From: Mycolicibacterium pyrenivorans
GTDB taxonomy: Bacteria > Actinomycetota > Actinomycetes > Mycobacteriales > Mycobacteriaceae
Assembly (NCBI RefSeq): GCF_025821625.1
Contig: NZ_JACKSH010000054.1
Coordinates: 1-64,000 of the forward strand
Length of the DNA stretch: 64,000 nucleotides
Direction: 5' to 3'
Shown here: piece by piece, positions 44,168-53,650 of the stretch
Layout of the letters: each line of letters begins with the position of its first letter
Position numbering within the stretch: the stretch's first letter is position 1
Position numbers and translations under genes: made by a program
The notes under the pieces: model-generated
Told to the model about the DNA's origin: nothing
What the model saw: only the letters and a program-made list of their open reading frames with translations
Databases searched by the model: none

Positions 44168-45508
44168 ATGGATCGGCAGAAGGAATTCGTCCTGCGCACG
44201 CTGGAAGAACGCGACATCCGCTTCGTCCGGTTGTGGTTCACCGACGTCCTCGGTTACCTCAAGTCGGTGGCCATCGCACCCGCCGAACTCGAGGGTGCGT
44301 TCGAGGAGGGCATCGGCTTCGACGGCTCGTCCATCGAGGGTTTCGCGCGGGTCTCGGAAGCCGACATGGTCGCCCGTCCCGATCCGTCGACGTTCCAGGT
44401 GCTGCCGTGGACCACCAGCGGCGGTGACCACCACTCGGCACGCATGTTCTGTGACATCACGATGCCCGACGGCTCGCCGTCGTGGGCCGACTCGCGCCAC
44501 GTGCTGCGCAGGCAGCTGTCGAAGGCCAGCGACCTCGGCTTCTCCTGCTACGTGCACCCCGAGATCGAGTTCTTCCTCCTCGAACCGGGCCCGTACGACG
44601 GCACCGACCCCGTACCCGCCGACAACGGTGGCTACTTCGACCAGGCCGTGCACGACTCGGCGCCGAACTTCCGCCGCCACGCCATCGACGCACTCGAGCA
44701 GATGGGCATCTCGGTGGAGTTCAGCCACCATGAGGGCGCACCCGGCCAGCAGGAGATCGACCTGCGTTACGCCGACGCCTTGTCGATGGCCGACAACGTC
44801 ATGACCTTCCGCTACGTCGTCAAGGAGATCGCGCTCGGCGAAGGGGTCCGCGCTTCGTTCATGCCCAAGCCGTTCGCCGAACACCCCGGCTCGGCGATGC
44901 ACACCCACATGAGCCTGTTCGAGGGCGACACCAATGCCTTCCACAGCGCCGACGATCCGCAGCAGCTCTCCGATGTCGGGAAGTCCTTCATCGCAGGCAT
45001 CCTCGAGCACGCCAACGAGATCAGCGCCGTCACCAACCAGTGGGTGAACTCCTACAAGCGGCTGGTGCACGGTGGTGAGGCCCCGACGGCGGCGTCCTGG
45101 GGTGCGGCCAACCGCTCGGCGCTGGTGCGCGTGCCGATGTACACACCGCACAAGTCGTCGTCTCGGCGGGTGGAGGTGCGCAGCCCCGACTCGGCCTGCA
45201 ACCCGTACCTGACGTTCGCCGTACTCCTCGCCGCGGGCCTGCGCGGCATCGAGAAGAGCTACGTGCTCGGCCCGCAGGCCGAAGACAACGTCTGGACCCT
45301 CACGCCGGAGGAACGCCGCGCCATGGGCTACAAGGAGCTGCCCGGCAGCCTGGGCGTCGCGCTGACCGAGATGGAGAGCTCGGAGCTGGTCGCCGAGGCG
45401 CTCGGGGAGCACGTCTTCGACTTCTTCCTGCGCAACAAGCGCGCCGAATGGGAGAACTACCGCAGCCACGTCACGCCTTTCGAGCTGAAGACCTACCTGT
45501 CGTTGTAG
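44168..45508 (+). CDS. glnA2: Glutamine synthetase-like protein GlnA2
   Basis: 446 residues, a GS type I-alpha-like enzyme without the adenylylation loop tyrosine of GlnA1. Metal and substrate motifs are FDGSSIEGFA, HPEIEFFLLE, EFSHHEGAPGQQEID, FMPKPF, HTHMSLF, and NRSALVRVP. The family ligates ammonia or other amines to glutamate with ATP. In Streptomyces the GlnA2 class is reported to glutamylate polyamines; the mycobacterial role is less clear. It directly precedes glnE with 54 bases between. Confidence 0.93.
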   Translation: MDRQKEFVLRTLEERDIRFVRLWFTDVLGYLKSVAIAPAELEGAFEEGIGFDGSSIEGFARVSEADMVARPDPSTFQVLPWTTSGGDHHSARMFCDITMPDGSPSWADSRHVLRRQLSKASDLGFSCYVHPEIEFFLLEPGPYDGTDPVPADNGGYFDQAVHDSAPNFRRHAIDALEQMGISVEFSHHEGAPGQQEIDLRYADALSMADNVMTFRYVVKEIALGEGVRASFMPKPFAEHPGSAMHTHMSLFEGDTNAFHSADDPQQLSDVGKSFIAGILEHANEISAVTNQWVNSYKRLVHGGEAPTAASWGAANRSALVRVPMYTPHKSSSRRVEVRSPDSACNPYLTFAVLLAAGLRGIEKSYVLGPQAEDNVWTLTPEERRAMGYKELPGSLGVALTEMESSELVAEALGEHVFDFFLRNKRAEWENYRSHVTPFELKTYLSL

Positions 45509-45562
45509 GAGTTTCTCGGCCGCGGTGCGTGCCGCACCAGATGCCTCCGTTAGATTTCAAGT

Positions 45563-48538
45563 GTGGCCAAACCCGCGACGCAGCGCCCCAAGCTGCCCGG
45601 CGTCGGTCGGCTCGGGCTGGTCGAACGGCAGGCGCAAGCGGACCTGAACGGCCTCGGGTGGAACACCGAGGCCCATGTCGAGCTGTTGTGGTCGCTGTCA
45701 CGTGCGCCCGACGCCGACACCGCGTTGCGTGCGGTCGTGCGCCTGTCGGAGGCCCTCGGTGACGAATGGCCCGAACTCGACCGCGCCCTGCTCAAGGACC
45801 GCAGCCTGCGGGGCAGACTGTTCGCGGTGCTCGGGTCCTCGCTGGCCCTCGGCGATCACCTGGTCGCCAACCCCGACTCGTGGCACCTGCTGGCGGGCAA
45901 AGTGTCCCTGCCCGCGCCGCAGGAGCTGCGTGAGATGTTCACCGCGGAGGCCGAAAGGGCAACGGGCGCAGCGGCTGCCGTACCGCCACTGCGCACCCTC
46001 TACCGCAACCGGTTGCTGGTGCTGGCCGCCCTCGACGTCGCCTCGACGGTGGAGAACGAACCCGTGCTGCCGTTCACCGTAGTAGGTGAGCACCTCTCCG
46101 ACCTCGCCGACGCGGCACTGGGCGCGGCGCTGAACGTCGTGTCCCGGTCGGTGTGCGGCGATGCGCCGCCGCCCGCGCTCGCGGTGATCGCGATGGGCAA
46201 ATGCGGCGCGCGGGAACTCAACTACGTCAGCGACGTCGACGTCATCTTCGTCACCGACGACGGCTCGCACAGCCGCCTCGGGATCGCGACGAGGATCGCC
46301 GGCGAGATGATGCGACTGGCCGCGGACGCGTTCTTCGAAGTCGATGCCGCGCTGCGGCCGGAGGGCAAGCAGGGCCAGCTGGTGCGCACCCTGGATGCGC
46401 ACGTCGCGTACTACGAGCGATGGGCGAAGACGTGGGAGTTCCAGGCCCTGATGAAGGCGCGCACCGCAGCCGGAGACGGCGAACTGGGCCGCCGCTACGT
46501 CGAGGCGCTGATGCCGATGGTGTGGACGGCCTGTGAGCGCGAGGACTTCGTGCCGGAGGTGCAGGCGATGCGCAGGCGCGTCGAGGAGCTGGTCCCCGCA
46601 GGCGTCCGGTCCCGCGAGCTCAAGCTCGGCAGCGGTGGCCTGCGCGACGTCGAATTCGCCGTCCAGCTCCTGCAATTGGTGCACGGCCGCAACGACGACG
46701 AGCTGCACGTGGCGTCGACCGTCAACGCGCTGGCCGCACTGGGGACGGGTGGTTACATCGGCAGGGACGACGCCGCCAACCTGACGGCGTCCTACGAGTT
46801 CCTGCGGCTGCTCGAACACCGGCTCCAACTGCAGCGCCTCAAGCGCACCCACATGCTGCCCGAGACCGACGACGACGAGGCCATGCGCTGGCTGGCCCGC
46901 GCGGCGCACATGCGCCCCGACGGCCGCCACGATGCGCTGGGGGTGCTGCGCGAGGAACTCAAACGCCAGAACCACCGGGTGTCGCGGCTGCACGCCAAGC
47001 TGTTCTACCAACCGCTGCTGGAGTCGGTCGGTCCCGACTCACTGGGACTTACCGCCGGCATGAGCGCCGAATCGGCCGAACGCCAGCTCGCCGCACTCGG
47101 CTACGAGGGGCCGCAGAGCGCGCTGACCCACCTGGCCGCGCTGACCGGCGGCACCGCACGCCGTGGTCGCGTACAGCAGGTCCTGCTGCCCACACTGCTG
47201 GACTGGCTCTCCGACACCCCCGATCCCGATGCGGGACTGCTGAACTACCGCAGGCTCAGCGACGAACTCGCCGACCAACGCTGGTTCCTGGCGACCCTGC
47301 GCGACGAGGGTGCGGTGGCCAAGCGGCTGATGCACGTCCTCGGCACCTCGGCGTACGCGCACGAACTGCTGATGCGTGCCCCCGAGGTGATCCAGCTCTA
47401 CGCCGACGGACCCAACGGGCCCAAGCTGTGCGACCTCGACACCGAAGGGGCGGCACGGTCGTTGGTGGCCTCGGCGGCCCGGCACAGCGACCCGCTGCGG
47501 GCGATCGCCGCGGCCCGGTCGTTGCGGCGCCGGGAGCTGGCCCGCATCGCCTCGGCCGACCTGCTGGGCATGCTCGAGGTGACCGACGTCTGCCACCAGC
47601 TCACGTCCGTGTGGGTAGCGGTCCTGCAGGCCGCGCTGGAGGCGGTGATCCGCGCGAACACCCCCGAGTCCGGTCCGCCGGCGCGCATCGCGGTCATCGG
47701 GATGGGGCGCCTCGGCGGCGGCGAACTCGGATACGGCTCCGACGCCGACGTGCTGTTCGTCTGCGAACCCAGCGACGGGGTCGAGGAGTCGGCCGCGGTG
47801 AAGTGGGCGGGGACGGTCGCCGAACAGGTCCGGACGCGTCTGGGCACTCCCAGCGGCGACCCGCCGCTGGAGGTCGACACCAACCTGCGGCCCGAGGGTC
47901 GCAGCGGCCCGCTGGTGCGCACCCTGGCGTCCTATGCGGCCTACTACGACCAGTGGGCGCAGCCGTGGGAGGTCCAGGCGTTGCTGCGCGCGCACCGGGT
48001 CGCGGGTGACCTCGAACTCGGCGAACGCTTCCTGCTGATGGTCGACAAGACGCGCTACCCGGCGGGTGGCGTGTCGGCGGAGACGGTGCAGGAGATCCGG
48101 CGCATCAAGGCACGGGTGGACGCCGAGCGGCTACCCCGCGGCGCCGACCCCAACACGCACACCAAACTGGGCCGCGGCGGGCTCGCCGACATCGAGTGGA
48201 CAGTCCAGCTGCTGCAGCTGCGGTACGCGCACAAGATGCCCGCGCTGCACACCACCTCGACTCTGGACACCCTGGATGCGATCGGCGCCGCCGAGTTGAT
48301 CGCCGAGGGCGACATCGAGCTCCTGCGCGACGCGTGGCTGACGGCGACACGGGCCCGCAACGCGTTGGTGCTGGTGCGCGGCAAACCCACCGATCAGCTG
48401 CCGGGTCCCGGTCGACTGCTCAACGCCGTGGCGGTGGCAGCCGGCTGGCGCGACGGCGACGGCAGCGAGTTCCTGGACAACTACCTGCGAATCACCAGAC
48501 GGGCAAAAGCCGTGGTGCGCAAGATCTTCGGCGGCTGA
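45563..48538 (+). CDS. glnE: Bifunctional glutamine synthetase adenylyltransferase/deadenylase GlnE
   Basis: 991 residues. The protein repeats a nucleotidyltransferase plus helical domain. The N half has [19 protein letters not shown] (deadenylase) and the C half [21 protein letters not shown] (adenylylase), both with GxGxxG/DxD features. It attaches AMP to Tyr406 of GlnA1 and removes it, adjusting GS activity to nitrogen supply. The GTG start at 45563 has TAGATT six bases upstream and no Shine-Dalgarno sequence, indicating a leaderless message. Confidence 0.95.
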   Translation: MAKPATQRPKLPGVGRLGLVERQAQADLNGLGWNTEAHVELLWSLSRAPDADTALRAVVRLSEALGDEWPELDRALLKDRSLRGRLFAVLGSSLALGDHLVANPDSWHLLAGKVSLPAPQELREMFTAEAERATGAAAAVPPLRTLYRNRLLVLAALDVASTVENEPVLPFTVVGEHLSDLADAALGAALNVVSRSVCGDAPPPALAVIAMGKCGARELNYVSDVDVIFVTDDGSHSRLGIATRIAGEMMRLAADAFFEVDAALRPEGKQGQLVRTLDAHVAYYERWAKTWEFQALMKARTAAGDGELGRRYVEALMPMVWTACEREDFVPEVQAMRRRVEELVPAGVRSRELKLGSGGLRDVEFAVQLLQLVHGRNDDELHVASTVNALAALGTGGYIGRDDAANLTASYEFLRLLEHRLQLQRLKRTHMLPETDDDEAMRWLARAAHMRPDGRHDALGVLREELKRQNHRVSRLHAKLFYQPLLESVGPDSLGLTAGMSAESAERQLAALGYEGPQSALTHLAALTGGTARRGRVQQVLLPTLLDWLSDTPDPDAGLLNYRRLSDELADQRWFLATLRDEGAVAKRLMHVLGTSAYAHELLMRAPEVIQLYADGPNGPKLCDLDTEGAARSLVASAARHSDPLRAIAAARSLRRRELARIASADLLGMLEVTDVCHQLTSVWVAVLQAALEAVIRANTPESGPPARIAVIGMGRLGGGELGYGSDADVLFVCEPSDGVEESAAVKWAGTVAEQVRTRLGTPSGDPPLEVDTNLRPEGRSGPLVRTLASYAAYYDQWAQPWEVQALLRAHRVAGDLELGERFLLMVDKTRYPAGGVSAETVQEIRRIKARVDAERLPRGADPNTHTKLGRGGLADIEWTVQLLQLRYAHKMPALHTTSTLDTLDAIGAAELIAEGDIELLRDAWLTATRARNALVLVRGKPTDQLPGPGRLLNAVAVAAGWRDGDGSEFLDNYLRITRRAKAVVRKIFGG

Positions 48539-48565
48539 GCCGCCTCATGGATGTGGAGGATAACG

Positions 48566-49195
48566 GTGGAATATGCGTTCGACGTCATCAACGCCGAGGA
48601 GTACGCCCGGCAGCGCGCGAGCTATGAACCGCTGACCGACGCGCTGCGCAGGCTCATCGACGCGGGGATCCACACCGCGGTCGACGAGGCCACGGTGCGG
48701 GAAGCACTCGGTCACCTCGAGGCGGCCACGGAGCTGCTGGAGCGCGAGCAGCGCACGACGGCGTCGACGCTGCGGCACGCCGACACCGGCCGTCCGGTAT
48801 CGTGGGCGAATCCCGCTGTGGGACTGCGCAATGCGATCGCCCCGCCGATGCTCATCGAGCACGAGGCCGACGGCAGCTGCTGGAGTGAGTTCACGCTGGG
48901 ACCCGCCTACGAGGGACCACCGGGGTGGGTCCACGGCGGGATCTGCGCGCTGCTGCTCGACCACATCCTCGGGGAGGTGGCCAGCGAGGGGCTCAGCCAG
49001 CCGAAGTTCACCGGCACGATCAGCGTGAAGTACCTGCGCGGCACCCATCTGGGGTGGGTGCGCGCGGAGGCGTTCGTCGAGCGGTCGGAGGGGATCAAGA
49101 CCTTCGCGCGGGGCTACCTCAGGGATGCCGAGGGTGTCACCGTCGAAGCCGAGGGAGTGTTCATCAAGCCCGCATGGGCGCGAGACGCCGGATGA
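48566..49195 (+). CDS. PaaI-family hotdog thioesterase
   Basis: 209 residues. The N-terminal 100 residues are helical and unrecognised. The C-terminal hotdog domain has GWVHGGICALLLDHILGEVA (the HGG active-site helix) and FTGTISVKYLRGTHLG, as in acyl-CoA thioesterases of the 4HBT type. GTG at 48566 is preferred because GGAGG lies six bases before it; ATG 48551 gives five more residues. The next gene overlaps by four bases. Confidence 0.87.
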   Translation: MEYAFDVINAEEYARQRASYEPLTDALRRLIDAGIHTAVDEATVREALGHLEAATELLEREQRTTASTLRHADTGRPVSWANPAVGLRNAIAPPMLIEHEADGSCWSEFTLGPAYEGPPGWVHGGICALLLDHILGEVASEGLSQPKFTGTISVKYLRGTHLGWVRAEAFVERSEGIKTFARGYLRDAEGVTVEAEGVFIKPAWARDAG

Positions 49196-50049
49196 AGTTC
49201 TATGTGTCGACGGCCTTTCTCGATACCCGGGAGGCCGTCGAGATCGCCAAGGCAGCAGACGATCTCGGCTACCACGGGATGGCGGTCCCGGATCACGTCA
49301 TCAACCTGGAGACACTTCAGACGCCGTACCCGTACACCAAGGACGGCAGCAGGCGGTGGGAGGCCTTCACCGATTGGCCGGACCCGTGGGTGATCATCGG
49401 GGCGATCGCGTTGGTGACGACAAGGCTGCACTTCGTCACCACGGTGTACCTGCCTGCGATGCGCGATCCCTACTCTGCCGCGAAATCGATCGGTACGGCG
49501 GCGGTGCTGGCCCGGGGGCGACTGGAACTCGGTATCGGTGTTGGGTGGTGCCGTGAGGAATTCGAGTTGCTGGGCCAGCAGTTCGAACGGCGCGGCAAGC
49601 GCACCGACGAGATGTTGGAGTTGATGAAGGCGCTGTGGTCGCCGGGTTGGACGGAGTTCTCCGGCGAGTTCTACACCGCACCGCGGATGGAGATGGAGCC
49701 GACCCCACCGCACATCCCGGTCTACGTCGGCGGGCTGTCCGACATCGCGCTGCGGCGCGCCGCACGCCACGACGGGTGGATCGGGGACCTGATCACCACC
49801 GAGCGTGCGCTCGAACGCGTTTCGGCGCTGCGGGAGCTGCGAGCCGACAAGGGTTCGACGATGGACGGTTTCGAGGTCATCACCCCGCTCACCGATGCGT
49901 TCACCCCCGAGCACTACGCGGCTGCCGAGGCCGGCGGGATCACCGGGATCATCACGATGCCGTGGATGTTCTACAGCGGCGCCGACGCCTCCCTGACCGA
50001 CAAGATCGACGGAATGCGCCGGTTTTGTGAGGATCTGGGGTTGGACTAG
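49192..50049 (+). CDS. LLM-class F420-dependent oxidoreductase
   Basis: 285 residues, a luciferase-like TIM barrel. Features are the N-terminal MKFYVSTAF, LVTTRLHFVTTVY, the conserved GRLELGIGVGWCREEF and the late segment PVYVGGLSDIALRRAARHDGWIGD. Mycobacteria have many such F420-using enzymes, and the substrate is not clear. The ATG overlaps the thioesterase stop (ATGA), so both are in one operon. Confidence 0.88.
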   Translation: MKFYVSTAFLDTREAVEIAKAADDLGYHGMAVPDHVINLETLQTPYPYTKDGSRRWEAFTDWPDPWVIIGAIALVTTRLHFVTTVYLPAMRDPYSAAKSIGTAAVLARGRLELGIGVGWCREEFELLGQQFERRGKRTDEMLELMKALWSPGWTEFSGEFYTAPRMEMEPTPPHIPVYVGGLSDIALRRAARHDGWIGDLITTERALERVSALRELRADKGSTMDGFEVITPLTDAFTPEHYAAAEAGGITGIITMPWMFYSGADASLTDKIDGMRRFCEDLGLD

Positions 50050-50134
50050 AGCTCCGGCGAAGACGTCGCGGTCCCCCCGACGGTCTCGGAGAGCGGGATC
50101 GCCAACCGTGGGCTGGCGGGGGGCAACCGCGTCG

Positions 50135-50578
50135 TCAGCGACGCGTGACGGCCGTCGGCCGGCGCCGGCCGTCCACCGACCACGCGCCTGCGCCGGTCGT
50201 CGCCAGCAGCAGGAAGGCGAAGCAGAAGAGGATCGCGAGTTCGCCGCCGTTGCCGCCGTTGGAGAACGGCCAGAAGCTGGCCGGTTCGCCGCTGAACAGC
50301 GCCCAGTGCTGCCAGAAGTATGCGACCGCCATCTCGCCCGAGGCGATGATCGCGGCGATGCGGGTGAAGAAGCCGACGGTGATCAGCAGCCCGAGGACCA
50401 GCTCGATCAACCCGGCGAACCAGAACGGCCAGGTGCCGACGGGGACCGCCTCGCCGAGTGGCCATCCGAAGAGCTTCATGGTGCCGTGCAGCGTGAAAAG
50501 AATGCCGAACACGATGCGGAAGATGCTCAACACGGGGGAGGAGTAGCCGGCCAGGCGTGCGTCGAGGTTCGCAGTCAT
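50135..50578 (-). CDS. DoxX-family membrane protein
   Basis: 147 residues with four membrane helices (about 18-38, 52-72, 76-95, 115-135). The family signatures FRIVFGILFTLHGTMKLFG and FAGLIELVLGLLITVGFFTRIAA are present. DoxX proteins are linked to thiol and redox stress protection in mycobacteria (for example with SodA and SseA). TATTCT ends six bases before the ATG and no ribosome site exists, so a leaderless message is likely. A longer reading to 50644 lacks support. Convergent with the LLM gene. Confidence 0.87.
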   Translation of the reverse strand: MTANLDARLAGYSSPVLSIFRIVFGILFTLHGTMKLFGWPLGEAVPVGTWPFWFAGLIELVLGLLITVGFFTRIAAIIASGEMAVAYFWQHWALFSGEPASFWPFSNGGNGGELAILFCFAFLLLATTGAGAWSVDGRRRPTAVTRR

Positions 50579-50748
50579 TCCTGGAGAATACCTGGACGGA
50601 CTACGGTCCGGATGGCGCTTTGGTTTATGGCACCGGAACGACAAGCGTCGAGTCGCCGTTTCGGGCCGTCTCGAGCACGGTGGGTTTGAGCCTCGGTGCC
50701 CGAGGCAACTGAACGGATCAGTGGGTGGCGGTGGTGAGGGATGGCGCC

Positions 50749-50799
50749 GGCGTCTCCTGCAAGGCGGTCGTCGGGGTTCATCCCCCTTGTTGAGACGCC
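50749..50799 (-). terminator. Compound hairpin after the mechanosensitive-channel-like gene
   Basis: Three nested arms pair: GGCGTCTC (50749-50756) with GAGACGCC (50792-50799), CAAGG (50760-50764) with CCTTG (50785-50789), and an inner GGG/CCC. It begins 60 bases past the stop codon at 50859 on the minus strand. Terminator or structured RNA; 50579-50858 holds nothing else I can support besides the DoxX promoter. Confidence 0.45.
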
Positions 50800-50858
50800 A
50801 GCGTTGCCCCGCTGACCGTCGCCTTCGCTACGTCAGTGATGTTGTATCCGTTGTGTTT

Positions 50859-51776
50859 TCAGTAACCGGGCCGCATCGGCGGGTTGTCGGGGTGTGGGTA
50901 CGGCGCCTGCTGGCCGGGCTGAGGGTAGCCGGGCTGCTGCTGGCCCGACTGCGGGTAGCCGGGTTGCTGCGAATACCCGGGCGGCTGGTAGCCGTGCGAC
51001 GGTTGGCCCGCTCCCGTCGGCAGCTGAGCGGTCTGTTCGGTGTACGGGTCTTGATGGTGCGCGCCCGAAAAGGTGTGGGTGTCCCGCCCGGCGGCGTTGC
51101 CCGAAGTGGACAACCGCTCGCGCACGTTGCGGCTCTCTTCTTCGGCCTTGTTCAGATAGTTCTCCCAACGACCCTGCATCGGCTTGATCAGGCCGCCGCC
51201 GACACCGACGACGAGGATGCCTCCGATCGTCCCGAGGATGGCCACCAGCACCGGCAGGGTCACGGTCAGCGCGATGCCGACCTGATTGAGGGCGGCGATC
51301 AGGCCCAGTCCGATGATGAAGATGCTGGCGATGTTGGCCAACGCCTTGCCGTAGGAAAGGCCGCTCAGGGTGTTCGACAGCAGATCCCGCACCGCGGCAG
51401 CGATGGCAGACGCCACCACGATGATGATCAGCGCGACGAACAGCTTCGGCAGGAAAGCGATGACGCCGGAGATGAGGTCGCTGATCGGGTTGGGCCCGAA
51501 CACGCCGAACGCCAACTGCAGCACGAACAGCAGAAGCGCGTAGTAGACGATCTTGCTGGCGATGGTGGAGGCGTCGTACTGACTTCTGGCCAGGGCGCGC
51601 TTGACGCCGCCGCGTTCCACAGCATGGTCGAATCCGACGCGCTCGAGGATCTTGTCGACCGCCTTGGCGATCAACTTGGCGATGATCCACCCGATGATCA
51701 GGATGAGGAGGAACGCGATCAGTTTGGGCGCGAACGTGGCGACCGAGCGCCACATGTCGTTCAAGGCGTCTCTCAT
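50859..51776 (-). CDS. Mechanosensitive ion channel-like TM-helix protein with Pro/Gln-rich tail
   Basis: 305 residues. Several hydrophobic helices (about 15-38, 75-95, 108-135, 150-195) carry the conserved TM-helix repeat seen beside MscS channels (IAFLLILIIGWIIAKLIAKAVDKIL; LFVALIIIVVASAIAAAVRDLL), but the MscS beta-domain itself is absent. From about 235 the tail is a low-complexity Pro/Gly/Tyr/Gln region with QPGYPQ repeats. A CmpX-like role in osmotic or stress response is plausible. The start ATG has GGAG nine bases upstream. A SigF-type promoter candidate is 70 bases upstream. Confidence 0.85.
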   Translation of the reverse strand: MRDALNDMWRSVATFAPKLIAFLLILIIGWIIAKLIAKAVDKILERVGFDHAVERGGVKRALARSQYDASTIASKIVYYALLLFVLQLAFGVFGPNPISDLISGVIAFLPKLFVALIIIVVASAIAAAVRDLLSNTLSGLSYGKALANIASIFIIGLGLIAALNQVGIALTVTLPVLVAILGTIGGILVVGVGGGLIKPMQGRWENYLNKAEEESRNVRERLSTSGNAAGRDTHTFSGAHHQDPYTEQTAQLPTGAGQPSHGYQPPGYSQQPGYPQSGQQQPGYPQPGQQAPYPHPDNPPMRPGY

Positions 51777-51845
51777 GAGTTTCGGCTCCTTCGTCCCTGG
51801 CCCGAAAGGCGGGCCGCCGCGCGATCGAGGGTCGCTCTCCTCGAT

Positions 51846-51870
51846 CTACCCGCTCGGCACGTGGTGTAAC
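51846..51870 (-). promoter_or_regulatory. Candidate SigF promoter of the mechanosensitive-channel-like gene
   Basis: Read on the minus strand: GTTA (51870-51867), 15 bases, GGGTAG (51851-51846). The mycobacterial SigF consensus is GTTT-N15-17-GGGTAT, so two positions differ. The predicted leader to the ATG at 51776 is about 60 bases. Confidence 0.5.
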
Positions 51871-51880
51871 GCAGATCACG

Positions 51881-51896
51881 TCGCGAATTTTCGCGA
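51881..51896. promoter_or_regulatory. Perfect palindrome upstream of the SigF-type promoter
   Basis: TCGCGAA-TT-TTCGCGA, seven-base arms with a two-base centre, 10 bases upstream of the candidate -35. It may be an operator for an unknown regulator. It is AT-centred and unlike the surrounding sequence. Confidence 0.4.
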
Positions 51897-51966
51897 GCGT
51901 CAGCGGACAGCGGCGGGGATCGGTTTGTGGGAACCCGTTCAAGGGGGACGGAGGGGCCGCGGCGCA

Positions 51967-52016
51967 AACGAGTCCACCCGCTCGGCGGTCGTGACTGCCG
52001 AACGGGTGGACTCGTT
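51967..52016 (-). terminator. Long hairpin terminator downstream of glnA1
   Basis: Arms 51967-51986 and 51997-52016 pair over 20 bases with a single mismatch around a 10-base loop. The hairpin begins 50 bases past the glnA1 stop codon at 52067. It has no T tract on either strand, the usual form in mycobacteria. The rest of 51777-52066 holds the neighbouring promoter and no gene. Confidence 0.75.
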
Positions 52017-52066
52017 GCGAATTACTGCGGGACGCGGCGACTCAGACGTCGCGTCGGCGAGCCGAC

Positions 52067-53503
52067 TTACACGTCGTAGTACAGCGCGAACTCGTACGGG
52101 TGCGGACGGATCTGCACCGGCATGATCTCGTTCTCCCGCTTGTAGGTGATCCACGTCTCGATGAGGTCGGTGGTGAACACGCCGCCCTCGGTGAGGTACT
52201 CGTGGTCCTCTTCGAGCTTGTCGATCACCGACGACAGCGACGTCGGTGCCTGCGGGATGTTGGCGGCCTCCTCTGGGGGCAGCTCGTAGAGGTCCTTGTC
52301 GACCGGGGCGAGCGGCTCGATCTTCTTCTTGATGCCGTCGATGCCGGCCATGAGCATGGCCGCGAACGCCAGGTACGGGTTACCCGAGCTGTCCGGGCAG
52401 CGGAACTCGAGGCGCTTGGCCTTCGGGTTGTTGCCGGTGATCGGGATACGCACACACGCCGACCGGTTGCGCTGGCTGTACACCAGGTTGATCGGCGCCT
52501 CGTATCCCGGCACCAGGCGCTTGTAGGAGTTCACCGTCGGGTTGGTGAACGCCAGCAGCGACGGTGCGTGGTGCAGGATGCCGCCGATGTAGTGGCGCGC
52601 CAGATCCGACAGGCCTGCGTAGCCGGACTCGTCGTGGAACAGCGGCTTGCCGTCCTTCCACAGCGACTGGTGCGCGTGCATGCCGGAGCCGTTGTCACCG
52701 AACAGCGGCTTGGGCATGAACGTGACGGTCTTGCCGTTCTGCCATGCGGTGTTCTTGATGATGTATTTGAACAGCAACACGTCGTCGGCCGCGTGCAGCA
52801 GCGTGTTGAACTTGTAGTTGATCTCGGCCTGGCCTGCGGTGCCCACCTCGTGGTGACCGCGCTCCAGCGTGAAGCCCGCGTTCTGCAGGTTTGTCGCCAT
52901 CTCGTCGCGCAGGTCGACGTAGTGGTCGTACGGGGCCACCGGGAAGTAGCCACCCTTCGGCCGGACCTTGTAGCCGCGGTTCGGGCTGCCGTCGGCCTCG
53001 AGCGGCTCGCCGGTGTTCCACCAGCCCGACTCGGAGTCGACCTCGTAGAAGGTGCCGTTGATCCGCGAATCGAAGCTGACGGAATCGAAGATGTAGAACT
53101 CCGCCTCGGCGCCGAAGAAGCAGGTGTCCGCGATGCCGGTACTGGCCAGGTAGTTCTCGGCCTTGCGGGCGACGTTGCGCGGGTCGCGCGAATAGGCCTC
53201 ACGGGTGAACGGATCGTGCACGAAGAAGTTGATGTTCAGCGTCTTGGCAGCGCGGAACGGATCGATGCGCGCGGTCGCCGGGTCGGGCAGCAACATCATG
53301 TCGGACTCGTGGATGGACTGGAATCCGCGCACCGACGAGCCGTCGAACGCGAGGCCGTCCTCGAACACGCTCTCGTCGAATGCCGAAGCCGGGATCGAGA
53401 AGTGTTGGACGACGCCGGGCAGATCACAGAATCGAATGTCGACGTACTCGACGTTCTCGTCCTTGATCTGCTTGATGATGTCGTCGGCGGTCTTTTCTGC
53501 CAC
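52067..53503 (-). CDS. glnA1: Glutamine synthetase type I GlnA1
   Basis: 478 residues, the main ammonia-assimilating glutamine synthetase (dodecamer), also exported in pathogenic mycobacteria. Motifs include [35 protein letters not shown], the ATP-binding stretch around 261-279 and NRSACVRIP. Tyr406 in [10 protein letters not shown] is the AMP attachment site used by GlnE. The start is GTG at 53503, with AAGGAGAG six bases upstream. A double GlnR-type box lies about 50 bases before the start, and a long hairpin terminator follows the gene. Confidence 0.97.
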   Translation of the reverse strand: MAEKTADDIIKQIKDENVEYVDIRFCDLPGVVQHFSIPASAFDESVFEDGLAFDGSSVRGFQSIHESDMMLLPDPATARIDPFRAAKTLNINFFVHDPFTREAYSRDPRNVARKAENYLASTGIADTCFFGAEAEFYIFDSVSFDSRINGTFYEVDSESGWWNTGEPLEADGSPNRGYKVRPKGGYFPVAPYDHYVDLRDEMATNLQNAGFTLERGHHEVGTAGQAEINYKFNTLLHAADDVLLFKYIIKNTAWQNGKTVTFMPKPLFGDNGSGMHAHQSLWKDGKPLFHDESGYAGLSDLARHYIGGILHHAPSLLAFTNPTVNSYKRLVPGYEAPINLVYSQRNRSACVRIPITGNNPKAKRLEFRCPDSSGNPYLAFAAMLMAGIDGIKKKIEPLAPVDKDLYELPPEEAANIPQAPTSLSSVIDKLEEDHEYLTEGGVFTTDLIETWITYKRENEIMPVQIRPHPYEFALYYDV

Positions 53504-53554
53504 TGATTGCTCTCCTTATATCTGGTAAGCCCGCGTTGACGCTATGGACACGAT

Positions 53555-53592
53555 GTTGCACCGTCGTCAACCATATGTTGCGCCGACGTTAC
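53555..53592 (-). promoter_or_regulatory. Double GlnR-type operator upstream of glnA1
   Basis: On the minus strand: GTAAC, 6 bases, GCAAC, 6 bases, TTGAC, 6 bases, GCAAC. This is the exact spacing of the actinobacterial GlnR consensus (gTnAC-N6-GaAAC repeated). TTGACG within it is a good -35, with CATAGC 18 bases further as a possible -10 before the glnA1 ribosome site. Confidence 0.65.
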
Positions 53593-53638
53593 GCATGGCC
53601 ATCCAGGCACCGCCGCCTGCGCAGTGGCCGCATCCACA

Positions 53639-53644
53639 TATCCT
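53639..53644 (+). promoter_or_regulatory. Candidate -10 of a leaderless promoter before the RDD gene
   Basis: TATCCT ends six bases before the ATG at 53651; no ribosome site is seen. Confidence 0.45.
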
Positions 53645-53650
53645 GGCTGC

